DNA of 64,000 nt from JANSWY01 sp965228955. Its GTDB lineage: Bacteria > Bacteroidota > Bacteroidia > Cytophagales > Cyclobacteriaceae. This document shows positions 34,402 to 42,926 of the stretch, one piece after another. The stretch covers positions 1,240,001-1,304,000 of the forward strand of contig OZ245848.1 of NCBI GenBank assembly GCA_965228955.1, given 5' to 3'. Both the position numbers and the translations under genes were made by a program. The notes beneath the pieces were generated by a model that saw only the letters and a list, made by a program, of their open reading frames with translations, was not told where the DNA came from and ran no database searches. The first letter of the stretch is position 1. Every line of letters begins with the position of its first letter.

Positions 34402-37356
34402 ATGAAGAACAATTACACAAAGATTTATTTAATGCTATTCGCACTGTTTTTTGCAGGAACGGGTGCGTTCGCTCAGGGGACAAAGGTCTCAGGAACGATA
34501 AAGGATGAAGGAGGAGAACCTCTTATTGGGGTTAACATTTTGGTGAAGGGGACAGTAACTGGTACTATCACCAATTTAGACGGACAGTTTGAGTTAAGTG
34601 TAAGCTCACCACCACCTATTACACTAGTATTTACCAGTATTGGATATGAACCACAGGAACTAAGTATTTCCAATGCAGAGGTGAATAATCTCAACATTAC
34701 GATGAATGAATCTGTATTGTTGGGACAGGAGGTCGTTGTTTCTGCCAGTAGAGTAGAGGAAAGTATATTAAGATCTCCGGTTTCTATCGAGAAAATGGAC
34801 ATTCTAGCTGTTCAGAATACAGCTTCAGATAACTATTACAAGGCAATCGCCAACCTTAAAGGAGTTGATGTAGCAACAAGTAGTATCAACTTTCAAATTA
34901 TAAATGCAAGAGGTTTCGCTTCAACAGGAAATACTCGTTTCGTTCAATTAACGGATGGAATGGATACTCAGGCTCCAGCGCTAAACTTCCCAATTGGTAA
35001 CCTTAACGGGCCATCAGAATTGGATGTAGAGAGCCTTGAATTAATTCCAGGTGCTTCTTCTGCACTTTATGGTCCAAATGCATTCAATGGTATTCTATTA
35101 GTTAACAGTAAGAGTCCATTTGAATATCAGGGTGCAAGCGCATTTGCAAAGGTAGGAGTGAACCATGTAGGTAGCAACGCAGATCAAGATGCAGCACCGT
35201 TATATGAGTTCTCTGCCAGATATGCAAAAGCATTTAATAATAAGCTTGCTTTCAAATTGAATATTAGCTACATGAAAGCAGATGATTGGCATGGTACTTC
35301 AACACAGGATAGACTTGCGGATGGTAACCCATTTTCAAGTATTGGAGGTGTTAACCCAGGAGCAGATAGAGTTAATATAATGGGAGATGAAGGCTCTTTG
35401 AATCTTAATATCCTAAGATTTAGTAGAAATGATCCTGCAAACGGTACTCTTGGATGGGAGACTTCAGCGTCAATTACTGCATATAGCTCTGGAGCAACAG
35501 CTTGGCAATATGCTCAGAATGGCTTCTTACCAAACCACGTGGTAGCTGCACCAGGTTATGAAGAGAGACATCTTGTTGATTATGGAGCGGAGAACTTCAA
35601 GGCTAATGGAGGCCTTTACTACAGAATTAATGACAAATTAGAGCTTAGTTACCTATATAATGGAGGATTTGGGACTAGTATCTATACAGGAGCTCAAAGA
35701 TATTCACTTAAGAACTTTAGCATCCAGCAGCATAGACTGCAGTTGAGAGGAGATAACTTCTTTGTAAGAGCATATAGCACAATAGAAGATTCAGGAGACT
35801 CCTATATTGCTGAGTTTTTAGCATTAAAAGTAAATGACAATAGATTCGGAGGTACTACTAATTACCTGACAACATACCCACTAAGATATCTTCAATACTT
35901 GCACGATCTAGGTTACAGACCTACGGACAATCCAGGATCAGTAACTCTTGAAGAACAAATTGCTGCTCATGAATTTGCTAGAAACTCGATGGATTCATCA
36001 AGCCCTATTGTTCCTGGATCTGATGAATGGAATGCTTTAACAGAGGAATTAAATGAAGGAGTAATTCCTATCGGACCAAAGTTCAATGATCAGTCTGCAA
36101 TGTATCATGGAGAATTTCAGTATGACTTCAAAAATCAGGTTGATTTCATGGAACTTATGGTTGGAGCAAGTATTAGACAATTTGCTCTTGGTTCTAATGG
36201 TACCATTTTCCCAGATACTACTGGTAACGATATTAATATCAATGAATATGGAGCTTACTTACAAGCTGGGAAGAGAATCAATGATGCCCTTAAATTAAGT
36301 GGTTCAGTTAGATTTGATAAAAATGAAAACTTTGATGGACAGGTTAACCCAAGAATTTCAGCAGTATATACTGTGGGTTCAAATCACAACTTCAGAGGTT
36401 CATTCCAGACTGGTTTTAGAAACCCAACTACACAAGGACAGTACATTTCATTAGATATTGTTTCGGCAAGACTTCTAGGTGGTTTGCCTCAGTTTTATGA
36501 ATTCTATGATTTGACTAGAAGAAGTTCAACTAATACTCCATTAGCCTTTACGGGTGGTTCAGTACAAGCTTTCAGAAACCAGGTATTTACTGGATTAAGT
36601 CCTTACGACCCTTCTGCTACAAGCTTATTGGAGCCTTTTACAGTTGCAAAACCAGTACAACCTGAAAAAATCAGATCTTTTGAATTCGGATATAAGAGCT
36701 TGATTGGTAATAAGCTTCTTGTTGATGCGGTTTATTATTACAACACATTCCAGGATTTCATTACTCAGGAGAGAGTTGTAATTGCAAATGAGTTAACTGC
36801 TGCAGATGCTGCAGACGTTAATGCACAGGCAGGTGCTGATCTTGTGGCGGCTGGAGATCCTCAGTATTCTAGTATCCTTAATGGTTCCTCTACTAACACA
36901 TTCCAGGTTTATACCAATGTGGAAGAGGAAGTGACTTCACAAGGTGCTGCAATTGGATTGACATATTCTTTACCTAAAGGATACACTATTGGTGGTAACT
37001 ATAACTGGAATACATTCAACGGAGGATTCACTGAAAACCAACTGAATGACTTCAATACTCCAGAGCATAAAATGAACCTAAAATTTGCAAATCGTAAGGT
37101 TACTGATAGAATCGGATTTGCGCTTACTTGGAGATGGCAGGATGAGTTTAGATGGGAGTCTTCATTCGGTATTGGAGATGTGCCAGCGTATAGCACATTG
37201 GATGCTCAAATTAGCTACAGAATGAAGGAGATTAAATCTGTATTTAAATTAGGTGGTAGCAACATCTTAAATCAATACTACAATCAGAGTATTGGTGGTC
37301 CGAATATTGGTGCTATCTACTACTTCTCCGTGACTTTTGATGAGTTAATGAACTAA
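34402..37356 (+). CDS. TonB-dependent outer membrane receptor with CarboxypepD_reg domain
   Basis: A 984-residue receptor when started at ATG 34402 (MKNNYTKIYLMLFALFFAG, signal peptide to AFAQ); an upstream in-frame ATG at 34336 adds a non-signal stretch and is rejected. Residues ~25-110 are a CarboxypepD_reg-like domain (VSGTIKDEGGEPLIGVNILVKGT). The plug follows (VVVSASRVEESILRSPVSIEKMD), then a beta barrel of about 700 residues ending in YYFSVTFDELMN. Ligand is unknown; no SusD partner gene is adjacent, so it may import something other than a glycan. A perfect stem-loop terminator lies 22 bp after the stop. Confidence 0.93.
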   Translation: MKNNYTKIYLMLFALFFAGTGAFAQGTKVSGTIKDEGGEPLIGVNILVKGTVTGTITNLDGQFELSVSSPPPITLVFTSIGYEPQELSISNAEVNNLNITMNESVLLGQEVVVSASRVEESILRSPVSIEKMDILAVQNTASDNYYKAIANLKGVDVATSSINFQIINARGFASTGNTRFVQLTDGMDTQAPALNFPIGNLNGPSELDVESLELIPGASSALYGPNAFNGILLVNSKSPFEYQGASAFAKVGVNHVGSNADQDAAPLYEFSARYAKAFNNKLAFKLNISYMKADDWHGTSTQDRLADGNPFSSIGGVNPGADRVNIMGDEGSLNLNILRFSRNDPANGTLGWETSASITAYSSGATAWQYAQNGFLPNHVVAAPGYEERHLVDYGAENFKANGGLYYRINDKLELSYLYNGGFGTSIYTGAQRYSLKNFSIQQHRLQLRGDNFFVRAYSTIEDSGDSYIAEFLALKVNDNRFGGTTNYLTTYPLRYLQYLHDLGYRPTDNPGSVTLEEQIAAHEFARNSMDSSSPIVPGSDEWNALTEELNEGVIPIGPKFNDQSAMYHGEFQYDFKNQVDFMELMVGASIRQFALGSNGTIFPDTTGNDININEYGAYLQAGKRINDALKLSGSVRFDKNENFDGQVNPRISAVYTVGSNHNFRGSFQTGFRNPTTQGQYISLDIVSARLLGGLPQFYEFYDLTRRSSTNTPLAFTGGSVQAFRNQVFTGLSPYDPSATSLLEPFTVAKPVQPEKIRSFEFGYKSLIGNKLLVDAVYYYNTFQDFITQERVVIANELTAADAADVNAQAGADLVAAGDPQYSSILNGSSTNTFQVYTNVEEEVTSQGAAIGLTYSLPKGYTIGGNYNWNTFNGGFTENQLNDFNTPEHKMNLKFANRKVTDRIGFALTWRWQDEFRWESSFGIGDVPAYSTLDAQISYRMKEIKSVFKLGGSNILNQYYNQSIGGPNIGAIYYFSVTFDELMN

Positions 37357-37378
37357 GAACAAGCATTATAAATACAAG

Positions 37379-37409
37379 AAGGCGAAAGAGTGATCTTTCG
37401 CCTTTTTTT
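37379..37409 (+). terminator. Intrinsic terminator after the TonB-dependent receptor
   Basis: A perfect 11-bp stem, AAGGCGAAAGA and TCTTTCGCCTT (37379-37389 and 37394-37404), with a GTGA loop and a following T run. It lies 22 bp after the receptor stop codon. Confidence 0.88.
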
Positions 37410-37451
37410 ATGGTTTACTTTTGATTGTTTAGATTCATCCAATAATAGTAA

Positions 37452-38069
37452 ATGTCTATGTGGGAAGAAAACAGCATACTTTATACATATAATGAGCGAA
37501 CCAGGCCAGCTGAAATCTTTCAAGCCTTTTGTGATGAGTTAGGGAAACATTATCAGAAAAAGGGTATGAAATATTTTAGATCGGGACCTAGGATTGTGCT
37601 GGATACTAAAAGGAATAAAATAGTCTTAACTTTTAACAGTTCTAGAAGCAACACACCAGGAAGATCTGTGATGATTGAACTTGGTGTATTTATATTTGAT
37701 TTGGAGCTGGATAGTAAAAATCCCGTTTTTAACAGCTTTACTATGTTCTCGAAGAAATTAGATACCGAGGAACAGGGTAGAATTATAATCGAGAATTTGG
37801 TTGGGGAGCAGATAACCCGAAAAGAAGAGAATGTGGAATCAGAATTCCGATACAATAAGAACTTCAAAGTATACGGCTTATCGGAGAATGGTTTTCAGCA
37901 AGTAATAAGTTTCCTGGATGGTAAAGTATTTGCATGGTCAGAAGACCTGTACGATACCGTAAAAGTGAAGGTGTTAATTGAAGAGCTTGGTAGTTGGGGT
38001 AGAAATTTTACCAACAAAGAAATGTTGACACAGTTTTTAGCAATGCAGCACCCCACGATCAATTATTAG
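37452..38069 (+). CDS. Hypothetical protein, 205 residues
   Basis: I do not recognise this protein. It is soluble, with no signal peptide or membrane helix, and a mixed alpha/beta pattern: an N-terminal helix (PAEIFQAFCDELGKHYQKKG), beta strands (GPRIVLDTKRNKIVLTFNSS, SVMIELGVFIFDLEL) and a helical C-terminus (KVLIEELGSWGRNFTNKEM). A second Met two codons in is a possible start. It stands alone between a terminator and a strong convergent stem-loop, so it is probably read by itself. The ORF is convincing because of its length and unbroken neighbours. Confidence 0.82.
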   Translation: MSMWEENSILYTYNERTRPAEIFQAFCDELGKHYQKKGMKYFRSGPRIVLDTKRNKIVLTFNSSRSNTPGRSVMIELGVFIFDLELDSKNPVFNSFTMFSKKLDTEEQGRIIIENLVGEQITRKEENVESEFRYNKNFKVYGLSENGFQQVISFLDGKVFAWSEDLYDTVKVKVLIEELGSWGRNFTNKEMLTQFLAMQHPTINY

Positions 38070-38104
38070 CAACACGATAGTTCAAAAAACAATAGTGCAT
38101 TAAA

Positions 38105-38131
38105 AAAGGGCTGAGAATTTCTCAGCCCTTT
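38105..38131. terminator. Bidirectional terminator between convergent genes
   Basis: A perfect 11-bp stem, AAAGGGCTGAG and CTCAGCCCTTT (38105-38115 and 38121-38131), with a 5-nt loop. A-rich and T-rich flanks suit termination of both the gene to the left (+) and the fasciclin gene to the right (-). Confidence 0.82.
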
Positions 38132-38157
38132 GATTTTGGGTTAATGTATGATTCTGA

Positions 38158-39252
38158 TTATTGGATAATAGAACTTACGTGAAGAGCTCCGTTAAGTGCT
38201 CCATCAAGCTCATTACCATCAGTATCAAATGCTTTGTATGCGTCAGCAGCATAAAGTGGCGCCTGACCTTGTCCTTCGTTTAAGCTAACAAGTACCCATC
38301 CTAGTGGAGTAGCTTCAGAAACTTCAGTCTGTACTACCTGGATATTAAGTCCAGAAAGCATTGCTACCTGAGCACCATTTTCAAGGTCTGCAGCTAAGAT
38401 TTTTGAATCTGTGACGTGGTTTAACAAGAATGCTCTTGCTGTAGCAGCGTTAGGAGTAACAGAAGCGATCAAGTCTTCTTTACTGATTTCTAATGCAGCA
38501 GCAACACCAGTTAAAACATCATTGGTTGGAATAAATGCAGTGTATTGCCCAGTTCTGTCTGCAAGAACACTAGCAACAGCAGTTTCTCCAACAGGTACAT
38601 CACTATCCGCGACAGCAATAATTCCAACAACATCAGTAAAATCAGCTCCTAATAACACTGGCTGAGCTAAAGTACCAAGGTTAAGTCCAATCTGTACGAA
38701 AACAGTTGGTGGGATTAGGATAGTCTCTACTTCATGAGCAACACCATTTGTTGCAAGGATATCAGCAGTAAGAATTTCAGATCCATCAACGTCTGATCCA
38801 GCTTCATTTACGAATCCAGCTTCAGTAACTGACACATTCTCCAGTTGTAGAGTTGTAGCAGAAGATCCTAATAGATCGTCGCTTGTTAAAGTTCCTGTGA
38901 TAAAGTGGAATCTTAAAACACCACCAATTACACTTGGAGCAATAGTGTTAAGATCAGTAACACCTAAAGTTGCTTTCAACTTATCAAAAGCAGCATCATT
39001 TGGTGCGAATAATGTGTACTCAGTTGTTCCTTGAAGGTAACCTAATAATTCAGCGTCTTCATCAACAAAATCGATTAATTGAGTGAAATTACCCAATGCT
39101 ACCAACGTATCGTAAAGGTTGCTTGTTGGCGTAGGAGTAGTATCGCCATCATCTCCACCGTCATCATCACCACAACTAGTGATAAATACTAATGCAGTTA
39201 GTGCAAATACCATTGCAAGTAACCTTCCGTTTAGTAAGTTTAAAATTTTCAT
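38158..39252 (-). CDS. Fasciclin-domain lipoprotein
   Basis: A 364-residue surface lipoprotein when started at 39252 (MKILNLLNGRLLAMVFALTA), with a lipobox and Asp-rich mature start SCGDDDGGDDGD, a pattern tied to surface export in Bacteroidota. Two FAS1 (fasciclin) domains follow: residues ~55-195 (DTLVALGNFTQLIDF, YTLFAPNDAAFDKL, LRFHFITGTL) and ~205-355 (TAFIPTNDVLTGV, FLLNHVTDSKIL). Fasciclin domains mediate cell adhesion or matrix interaction. The start fits the signal sequence; a longer frame to 39294 is rejected. A 16-bp palindrome lies 149 bp upstream. Confidence 0.88.
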   Translation of the reverse strand: MKILNLLNGRLLAMVFALTALVFITSCGDDDGGDDGDTTPTPTSNLYDTLVALGNFTQLIDFVDEDAELLGYLQGTTEYTLFAPNDAAFDKLKATLGVTDLNTIAPSVIGGVLRFHFITGTLTSDDLLGSSATTLQLENVSVTEAGFVNEAGSDVDGSEILTADILATNGVAHEVETILIPPTVFVQIGLNLGTLAQPVLLGADFTDVVGIIAVADSDVPVGETAVASVLADRTGQYTAFIPTNDVLTGVAAALEISKEDLIASVTPNAATARAFLLNHVTDSKILAADLENGAQVAMLSGLNIQVVQTEVSEATPLGWVLVSLNEGQGQAPLYAADAYKAFDTDGNELDGALNGALHVSSIIQ

Positions 39253-39540
39253 AGAATACTTCAGTTTTGGTTTATTTAAAAAATAATAACACAATTAGAT
39301 TAATATTGTTCTGACGCCATTCAATTAAGTGAGGGATTGATTATATCTTTTTCACGCTAGCTAATTCGAATTACGCAGTTAATATTGAATTATAAAATTA
39401 GTTATGCATGCATAACAATTTTTAAAAAAAGCTAAAAAAATGGAAAATAAAAAGTTTTTCTTGAGAATAAGTTAAATAATTTCCAATCATTTTATAGCTC
39501 TTAACGGTGTTTTGTTAACTATTATTTTGATTGAAAAACT
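39253..39540. other. AT-rich upstream region of the fasciclin gene, no gene
   Basis: From the fasciclin start to the tRNA terminator there is no gene I can support. It is AT-rich with several A and T runs. The one clear element is the palindrome at 39401-39416. Promoter boxes were not seen with confidence. Confidence 0.6.
39401..39416. promoter_or_regulatory. 16-bp perfect palindrome upstream of fasciclin gene
   Basis: GTTATGCATGCATAAC is its own reverse complement. An 11-nt part of it, TTATGCATGCA, recurs at 34313-34323, about 80 bp before the TonB-dependent receptor start. Both genes code for exported surface proteins. A binding site for a dimeric regulator is possible. Confidence 0.4.
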
Positions 39541-39573
39541 AAAAAAGGCCACCTATTAATTACAGTGGCCTTT
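39541..39573 (-). terminator. Terminator after tRNA-Arg
   Basis: On the minus strand AAAGGCCAC and GTGGCCTTT form a perfect 9-bp stem (39565-39573 and 39544-39552) followed by a T run. It lies directly after the 3' end of the tRNA. Confidence 0.8.
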
Positions 39574-39574
39574 G

Positions 39575-39648
39575 TACACCCAGAAGGAGTCGAACCCTCA
39601 ACCTCTGGAGCCGAAATCCAGCGCTCTATCCAGTTGAGCTATGGGTGC
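39575..39648 (-). tRNA. tRNA-Arg (anticodon UCG)
   Basis: A 74-nt cloverleaf on the minus strand. The acceptor stem pairs GCACCCA with TGGGTGT (one G-U pair). The T arm carries GGTTCGACTCC and the anticodon arm is CTGGA-TTTCGGC-TCCAG, giving anticodon UCG, so it reads CGA codons. The CCA end is not encoded. A promoter lies upstream on the minus strand and a terminator follows. Confidence 0.93.
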
Positions 39649-39665
39649 ATTAAAAAATCGTGGTG

Positions 39666-39694
39666 CAAATATATCAAGATGATTGAAAATCAAA
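39666..39694 (-). promoter_or_regulatory. Promoter of tRNA-Arg
   Basis: On the minus strand TTTG (39691-39694), 17 nt, then TATATTTG (39666-39673). This matches the Bacteroidota TTTG / TAnnTTTG consensus. The -7 box ends 17 bp before the mature tRNA 5' end. Confidence 0.65.
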
Positions 39695-39717
39695 TGATAT
39701 TGTTGAAAGCTTTTTTG

Positions 39718-39766
39718 TTCTTGGTTCTTAGTTCTTAGTTCATGGTTTTTAGTTTTCAGTTCTTTG
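39718..39766. repeat. Heptamer tandem array (7 units, TTCTTAG-like)
   Basis: In steps of seven: TTCTTGG, TTCTTAG, TTCTTAG, TTCATGG, TTTTTAG, TTTTCAG, TTCTTTG. The units are degenerate around TTCTTAG. Its period equals that of the arrays at 11241 and 62477 but the unit differs. It lies in the gap upstream of tRNA-Arg. Confidence 0.82.
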
Positions 39767-39898
39767 TTTTTGAAGTTTACAAGGTTGGTTTTATTAGTGA
39801 TTGATCTATGTATGATGAACATGTAGGTTTTGGGTAACATTCTTCATCCAACACTATCCATACTAATAGAGATCTGAGCCTAAGAACTATTTAGGCAC

Positions 39899-39932
39899 AA
39901 AAAAACCACCTCAAACTATCTTTGAGGTGGTT
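39899..39932 (-). terminator. Terminator after sucC
   Basis: On the minus strand AACCACCTCAAA and TTTGAGGTGGTT form a perfect 12-bp stem (39904-39915 and 39921-39932) with a 5-nt loop and a T run. It lies 28 bp after the sucC stop codon. Confidence 0.87.
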
Positions 39933-39959
39933 ATAAATATTGTTTATTAGTAGCTTTTG

Positions 39960-41171
39960 TCAAGCCAACACTTCTTTTACTCTTTCAGCAGCGTCTTTTA
40001 ATAATATCGCAGAAGAAACTTTCAACCCTGATTCTTCAATGATTTTGGCTCCTTCTTCAGCATTAGTTCCTTGAAGTCTTACGATAATTGGAACATTGAT
40101 TTCACCTATGTTCTTGTAAGCTTCTACAACACCGTTTGCCACTCTATCACATCTTACGATACCTCCGAAGATGTTGATTAGAATCGCTTTAACGTTTGGA
40201 TCTTTAAGGATAATTCTGAAACCTGCTTCAACGGTTTTTGCGTTTGCTCCTCCTCCTACATCAAGGAAGTTTGCAGGATCACCACCAGAAAGTTTGATGA
40301 TGTCCATAGTTGCCATTGCAAGTCCAGCACCATTTACCATGCATCCTACGTTACCATCCAGTTTTACGTAGTTAAGACCAGCTTTACCTGCTTCTACCTC
40401 CAATGGATCTTCTTCCGAAAGATCTCTAAGTTCAGCAAGATCTTTATGTCTGTATAGTGCGTTATCGTCAAGGTTAACTTTGGCGTCAACTGCTAATATC
40501 TTATTGTCAGATGTTTTTAGAACCGGGTTGATCTCAAACATAGAAGAATCAGTACCTTCGTATGCTGCATATAGTGAGAAAATGAATTTAACCATTTCCT
40601 TGAATGCATTTCCTTCAAGTCCTAAACCGAAAGCAACTTTCCTCGCCTGGAATCCTTGTAGTCCAACTGCTGGATCGATCCATTCCTTAACAATTTTCTC
40701 AGGAGTAGATTCTGCTACTTCTTCAATGTCCATTCCACCTTCTGTAGATGCCATGATTACGTTGCATCCAGTAGCTCTGTCTAATAGGATACTTAAATAG
40801 TACTCCTTAGGCTCAGTTTCACCTGGGTAGTAAACGTCTTGTGCAATTAGCACTTTGTTTACAACTTTTCCTTCCGGACCAGTTTGGTGAGTTACAAGAG
40901 TTCCTCCTAAGATTTTCTCAGCTTTAGGAGCTACCTCATCAAGGCTTTTGGCCAAAACAACACCGTTAGAATCAGTTTCTTTAACTTTTCCTTTTCCTCT
41001 TCCTCCAGCATGGATTTGAGCTTTTACAACATACCAGTCAGTTCCAGTTTCTGCGTGTAGCTGTTTTGCAGCTTCTGCTGCTTTTTCTGGGTTATCTGCT
41101 ACTATTCCTTCCTGGATTCTAACACCGTAACCTTTCAGTATTTCTTTGGCTTGATATTCGTGAATGTTCAT
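39960..41171 (-). CDS. sucC: Succinyl-CoA synthetase (ADP/GDP-forming) beta subunit
   Basis: A 403-residue TCA-cycle enzyme that makes succinate and ATP (or GTP) from succinyl-CoA. The N-terminus MNIHEYQAKEILKGYGVRI, the ATP-grasp segment KAQIHAGGRGKGKVK and FLDVGGGANAKTVEAGFRIIL identify it. The alpha subunit gene sucD is not in the window, unlike the usual sucC-sucD pair, so the two are separated on this chromosome or sucD lies elsewhere. A consensus promoter lies upstream and a strong terminator downstream, so it is monocistronic. Confidence 0.96.
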   Translation of the reverse strand: MNIHEYQAKEILKGYGVRIQEGIVADNPEKAAEAAKQLHAETGTDWYVVKAQIHAGGRGKGKVKETDSNGVVLAKSLDEVAPKAEKILGGTLVTHQTGPEGKVVNKVLIAQDVYYPGETEPKEYYLSILLDRATGCNVIMASTEGGMDIEEVAESTPEKIVKEWIDPAVGLQGFQARKVAFGLGLEGNAFKEMVKFIFSLYAAYEGTDSSMFEINPVLKTSDNKILAVDAKVNLDDNALYRHKDLAELRDLSEEDPLEVEAGKAGLNYVKLDGNVGCMVNGAGLAMATMDIIKLSGGDPANFLDVGGGANAKTVEAGFRIILKDPNVKAILINIFGGIVRCDRVANGVVEAYKNIGEINVPIIVRLQGTNAEEGAKIIEESGLKVSSAILLKDAAERVKEVLA

Positions 41172-41198
41172 CGATGAAGTCTTGTTTTAATTTTGATG

Positions 41199-41230
41199 CG
41201 AAAGTACGGGATAACGATTGCATTAACAAA
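41199..41230 (-). promoter_or_regulatory. Putative sucC promoter
   Basis: On the minus strand TTTG (41227-41230), 20 nt, then TACTTTCG (41199-41206). The second box matches TAnnTTTG at five of its six fixed positions. It ends 27 bp before the sucC start. Confidence 0.55.
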
Positions 41231-41260
41231 CCAAACGGGTGTTTTGAGTATGGAATAATG

Positions 41261-41360
41261 AAGTAGGAGCGGTGGAAGACCGAAGTGGATTACGGGGGAG
41301 GAGGCTTACACGCGGTTGGCATATGTGCGGAGGGATTTGGGTGGGTCGTGCGGCTTTCAA
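41261..41360. other. G-rich, strand-skewed intergenic block
   Basis: By direct count 58 of these 100 bases are G or C, with 44 G and 14 C on the plus strand. The surrounding DNA is clearly AT-rich. Small overlapping frames on both strands (61-62 codons) have no recognised product. The origin is unknown: a remnant of inserted DNA or a structured RNA are both possible. Confidence 0.5.
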
Positions 41361-41434
41361 AGAAATGAATCTGGAAATTAAAATTAGGAACTGGGTATAT
41401 GAGCTCATATATTTGCGACTGCTAAAATATAAGA

Positions 41435-42088
41435 ATGCTATCGGTCAAAAACGTATATAAATCCTACGGACACTTAAGTGTATTGAAGGGAATAGATCTC
41501 GAGATAAAAAAAGGTGAAGTAGTTTCGATTGTAGGTGCCTCTGGTGCTGGCAAAAGTACATTGCTTCATATTCTTGGAACTTTGGATTCTCCAGACAGGG
41601 GAGAGGTTGTTTTGAATAATACTAATGTATTTAAAATGAATAGCCAGGCTCTTGCTTCTATGAGAAATGAGAACATGGGATTTATATTTCAGTTTCATAA
41701 TCTGCTTCCGGAATTTACTGCTCTTGAGAATGTTTGTATACCAGGTTTCATTGGGAAAAAGAATGAAGAGCAGGTCAGGGACAGAGCCCGAAAATTGCTT
41801 GCGTCGCTTGGATTATCTGGGCGCGAGGAGCATAAGCCTTCACAACTATCAGGAGGGGAGCAACAAAGGGTAGCAGTTGCAAGGTCCTTAATCAATGAGC
41901 CAGCCATTGTCTTTGCCGATGAACCAAGTGGTAATTTGGATTCCAAAAATGCTCAGGAATTACATAAATTGTTTTTTGACTTGAAGGACCAGTTCAAGCA
42001 GACCTTTGTGATTGTAACGCACAATAATGAATTAGCTGAAATGGCTGATAGGAAGTTGGAAATTGTGGATGGTGTAATCGCAAAATAG
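41435..42088 (+). CDS. LolD-like ABC transporter ATP-binding protein
   Basis: A 217-residue ATPase of the LolD/MacB group that powers export of lipoproteins or small molecules across the envelope. Walker A is GASGAGKST (residues 34-42), the signature is LSGGEQQRVAVARSL and Walker B is IVFADEPSG. FTALENVCIPGFI is a Q-loop segment typical of LolD. No permease partner is adjacent, so the name LolD rests on family resemblance. It overlaps a G-rich block upstream, and the transporter gene follows after 2 bp. Confidence 0.9.
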   Translation: MLSVKNVYKSYGHLSVLKGIDLEIKKGEVVSIVGASGAGKSTLLHILGTLDSPDRGEVVLNNTNVFKMNSQALASMRNENMGFIFQFHNLLPEFTALENVCIPGFIGKKNEEQVRDRARKLLASLGLSGREEHKPSQLSGGEQQRVAVARSLINEPAIVFADEPSGNLDSKNAQELHKLFFDLKDQFKQTFVIVTHNNELAEMADRKLEIVDGVIAK

Positions 42089-42090
42089 GT

Positions 42091-42921
42091 TTGAGCAAAG
42101 GAGTTCAATACATGTTGGTTGCCACATTCACTTTTGGACTAATGAATGTCCTGGTGAAGTTGTTGCCATATATTCCCGCTGTAGAAATCATCCTATTTAG
42201 ATCCATTGTGTCTTTTGTGGTGAGTTTTGCTTTTCTCAAAGCTCAGAAAGTAAGTGTCTGGGGAAATGATAAATTCACTCTTATTCTTCGTGGAGCAACT
42301 GGAGCAATTGCTCTCATTTTGTTTTTTAAACTTCTGCAGACTGTTCCATTAGCCACGGCATCTACAATAGCTTATTTAGCTCCAATTTTCACCACTGTAC
42401 TAGGCATCTTTTTAGTGAAGGAAAAGGTAAGAAGCATACAATGGCTATTCTTTGCAATTTCCTTTTGCGGAGTATTGGTTATTCAGGGGTTTGATACCAG
42501 AATTTCATTGTGGCATTTGTTACTTGGTGTTAGCTCCACCTTTTTTATGGGGTTGGCATATAACTTCATCAGGAAGATGAAACAGACTGAGCATCCTCTG
42601 GTAATCATTTTTTATTTTCCGCTTGTGACTATCCCAATTGTTGGTGTAATGAGTATTTTCTCATGGGTTCAACCTGAGGGATGGGACTGGTTAATTTTGA
42701 TTGGGGTTGGTATTCTCACTCAGATTGCACAATTCTTTATGACAAAATCCTTTCAATCGGAAGCCTTATCTAAAGTTTCAATAGTTAATTACACAGGTAT
42801 AATCTACGCTCTAATTTTTGGATTTGTCTTTTTTAAAGAGACCTTCAATTTGATGACCTATGTAGGAATGGGACTCGCTCTTACCGGGGTTATCTTGAAT
42901 GTTACTTTAAAGAAGAGGTAG
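42091..42921 (+). CDS. EamA/DMT-superfamily transporter
   Basis: A 276-residue protein with ten hydrophobic segments in two repeats of five, the layout of the drug/metabolite transporter superfamily. The first repeat begins YMLVATFTFGLMNVLVKLL and the second near FFMGLAYNFIRKM. The conserved EamA segment is TIAYLAPIFTTVLGIFLVKEKV. The substrate cannot be told. The start is TTG at 42091, 2 bp after the lolD stop; ATG at 42112 seven codons later is an alternative that would still keep the first helix. Confidence 0.87.
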   Translation: MSKGVQYMLVATFTFGLMNVLVKLLPYIPAVEIILFRSIVSFVVSFAFLKAQKVSVWGNDKFTLILRGATGAIALILFFKLLQTVPLATASTIAYLAPIFTTVLGIFLVKEKVRSIQWLFFAISFCGVLVIQGFDTRISLWHLLLGVSSTFFMGLAYNFIRKMKQTEHPLVIIFYFPLVTIPIVGVMSIFSWVQPEGWDWLILIGVGILTQIAQFFMTKSFQSEALSKVSIVNYTGIIYALIFGFVFFKETFNLMTYVGMGLALTGVILNVTLKKR

Positions 42922-42926
42922 AGAAA

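Larger units (their letters stand above)
39649..39898. other. Gene-free region between tRNA-Arg and sucC
   Basis: With the terminator at 39899-39932 this makes a 311-bp gap without a protein gene. It holds the tRNA promoter and a heptamer array (39718-39766). The open frame on the minus strand here is an artefact of the repeats and the tRNA. The remaining ~130 bp show nothing I can name. Confidence 0.6.

Noticed and set aside
39598..39840. Minus-strand ORF of 80 codons
   Set aside because: It overlaps the tRNA-Arg gene and a heptamer array; its Lys/Asn/Glu-rich text simply reflects the repeat.
41272..41460. Plus-strand ORF of 62 codons in the G-rich block
   Set aside because: Composition-driven; overlaps the lolD-like gene start and has no family resemblance, so the block is listed as non-coding.
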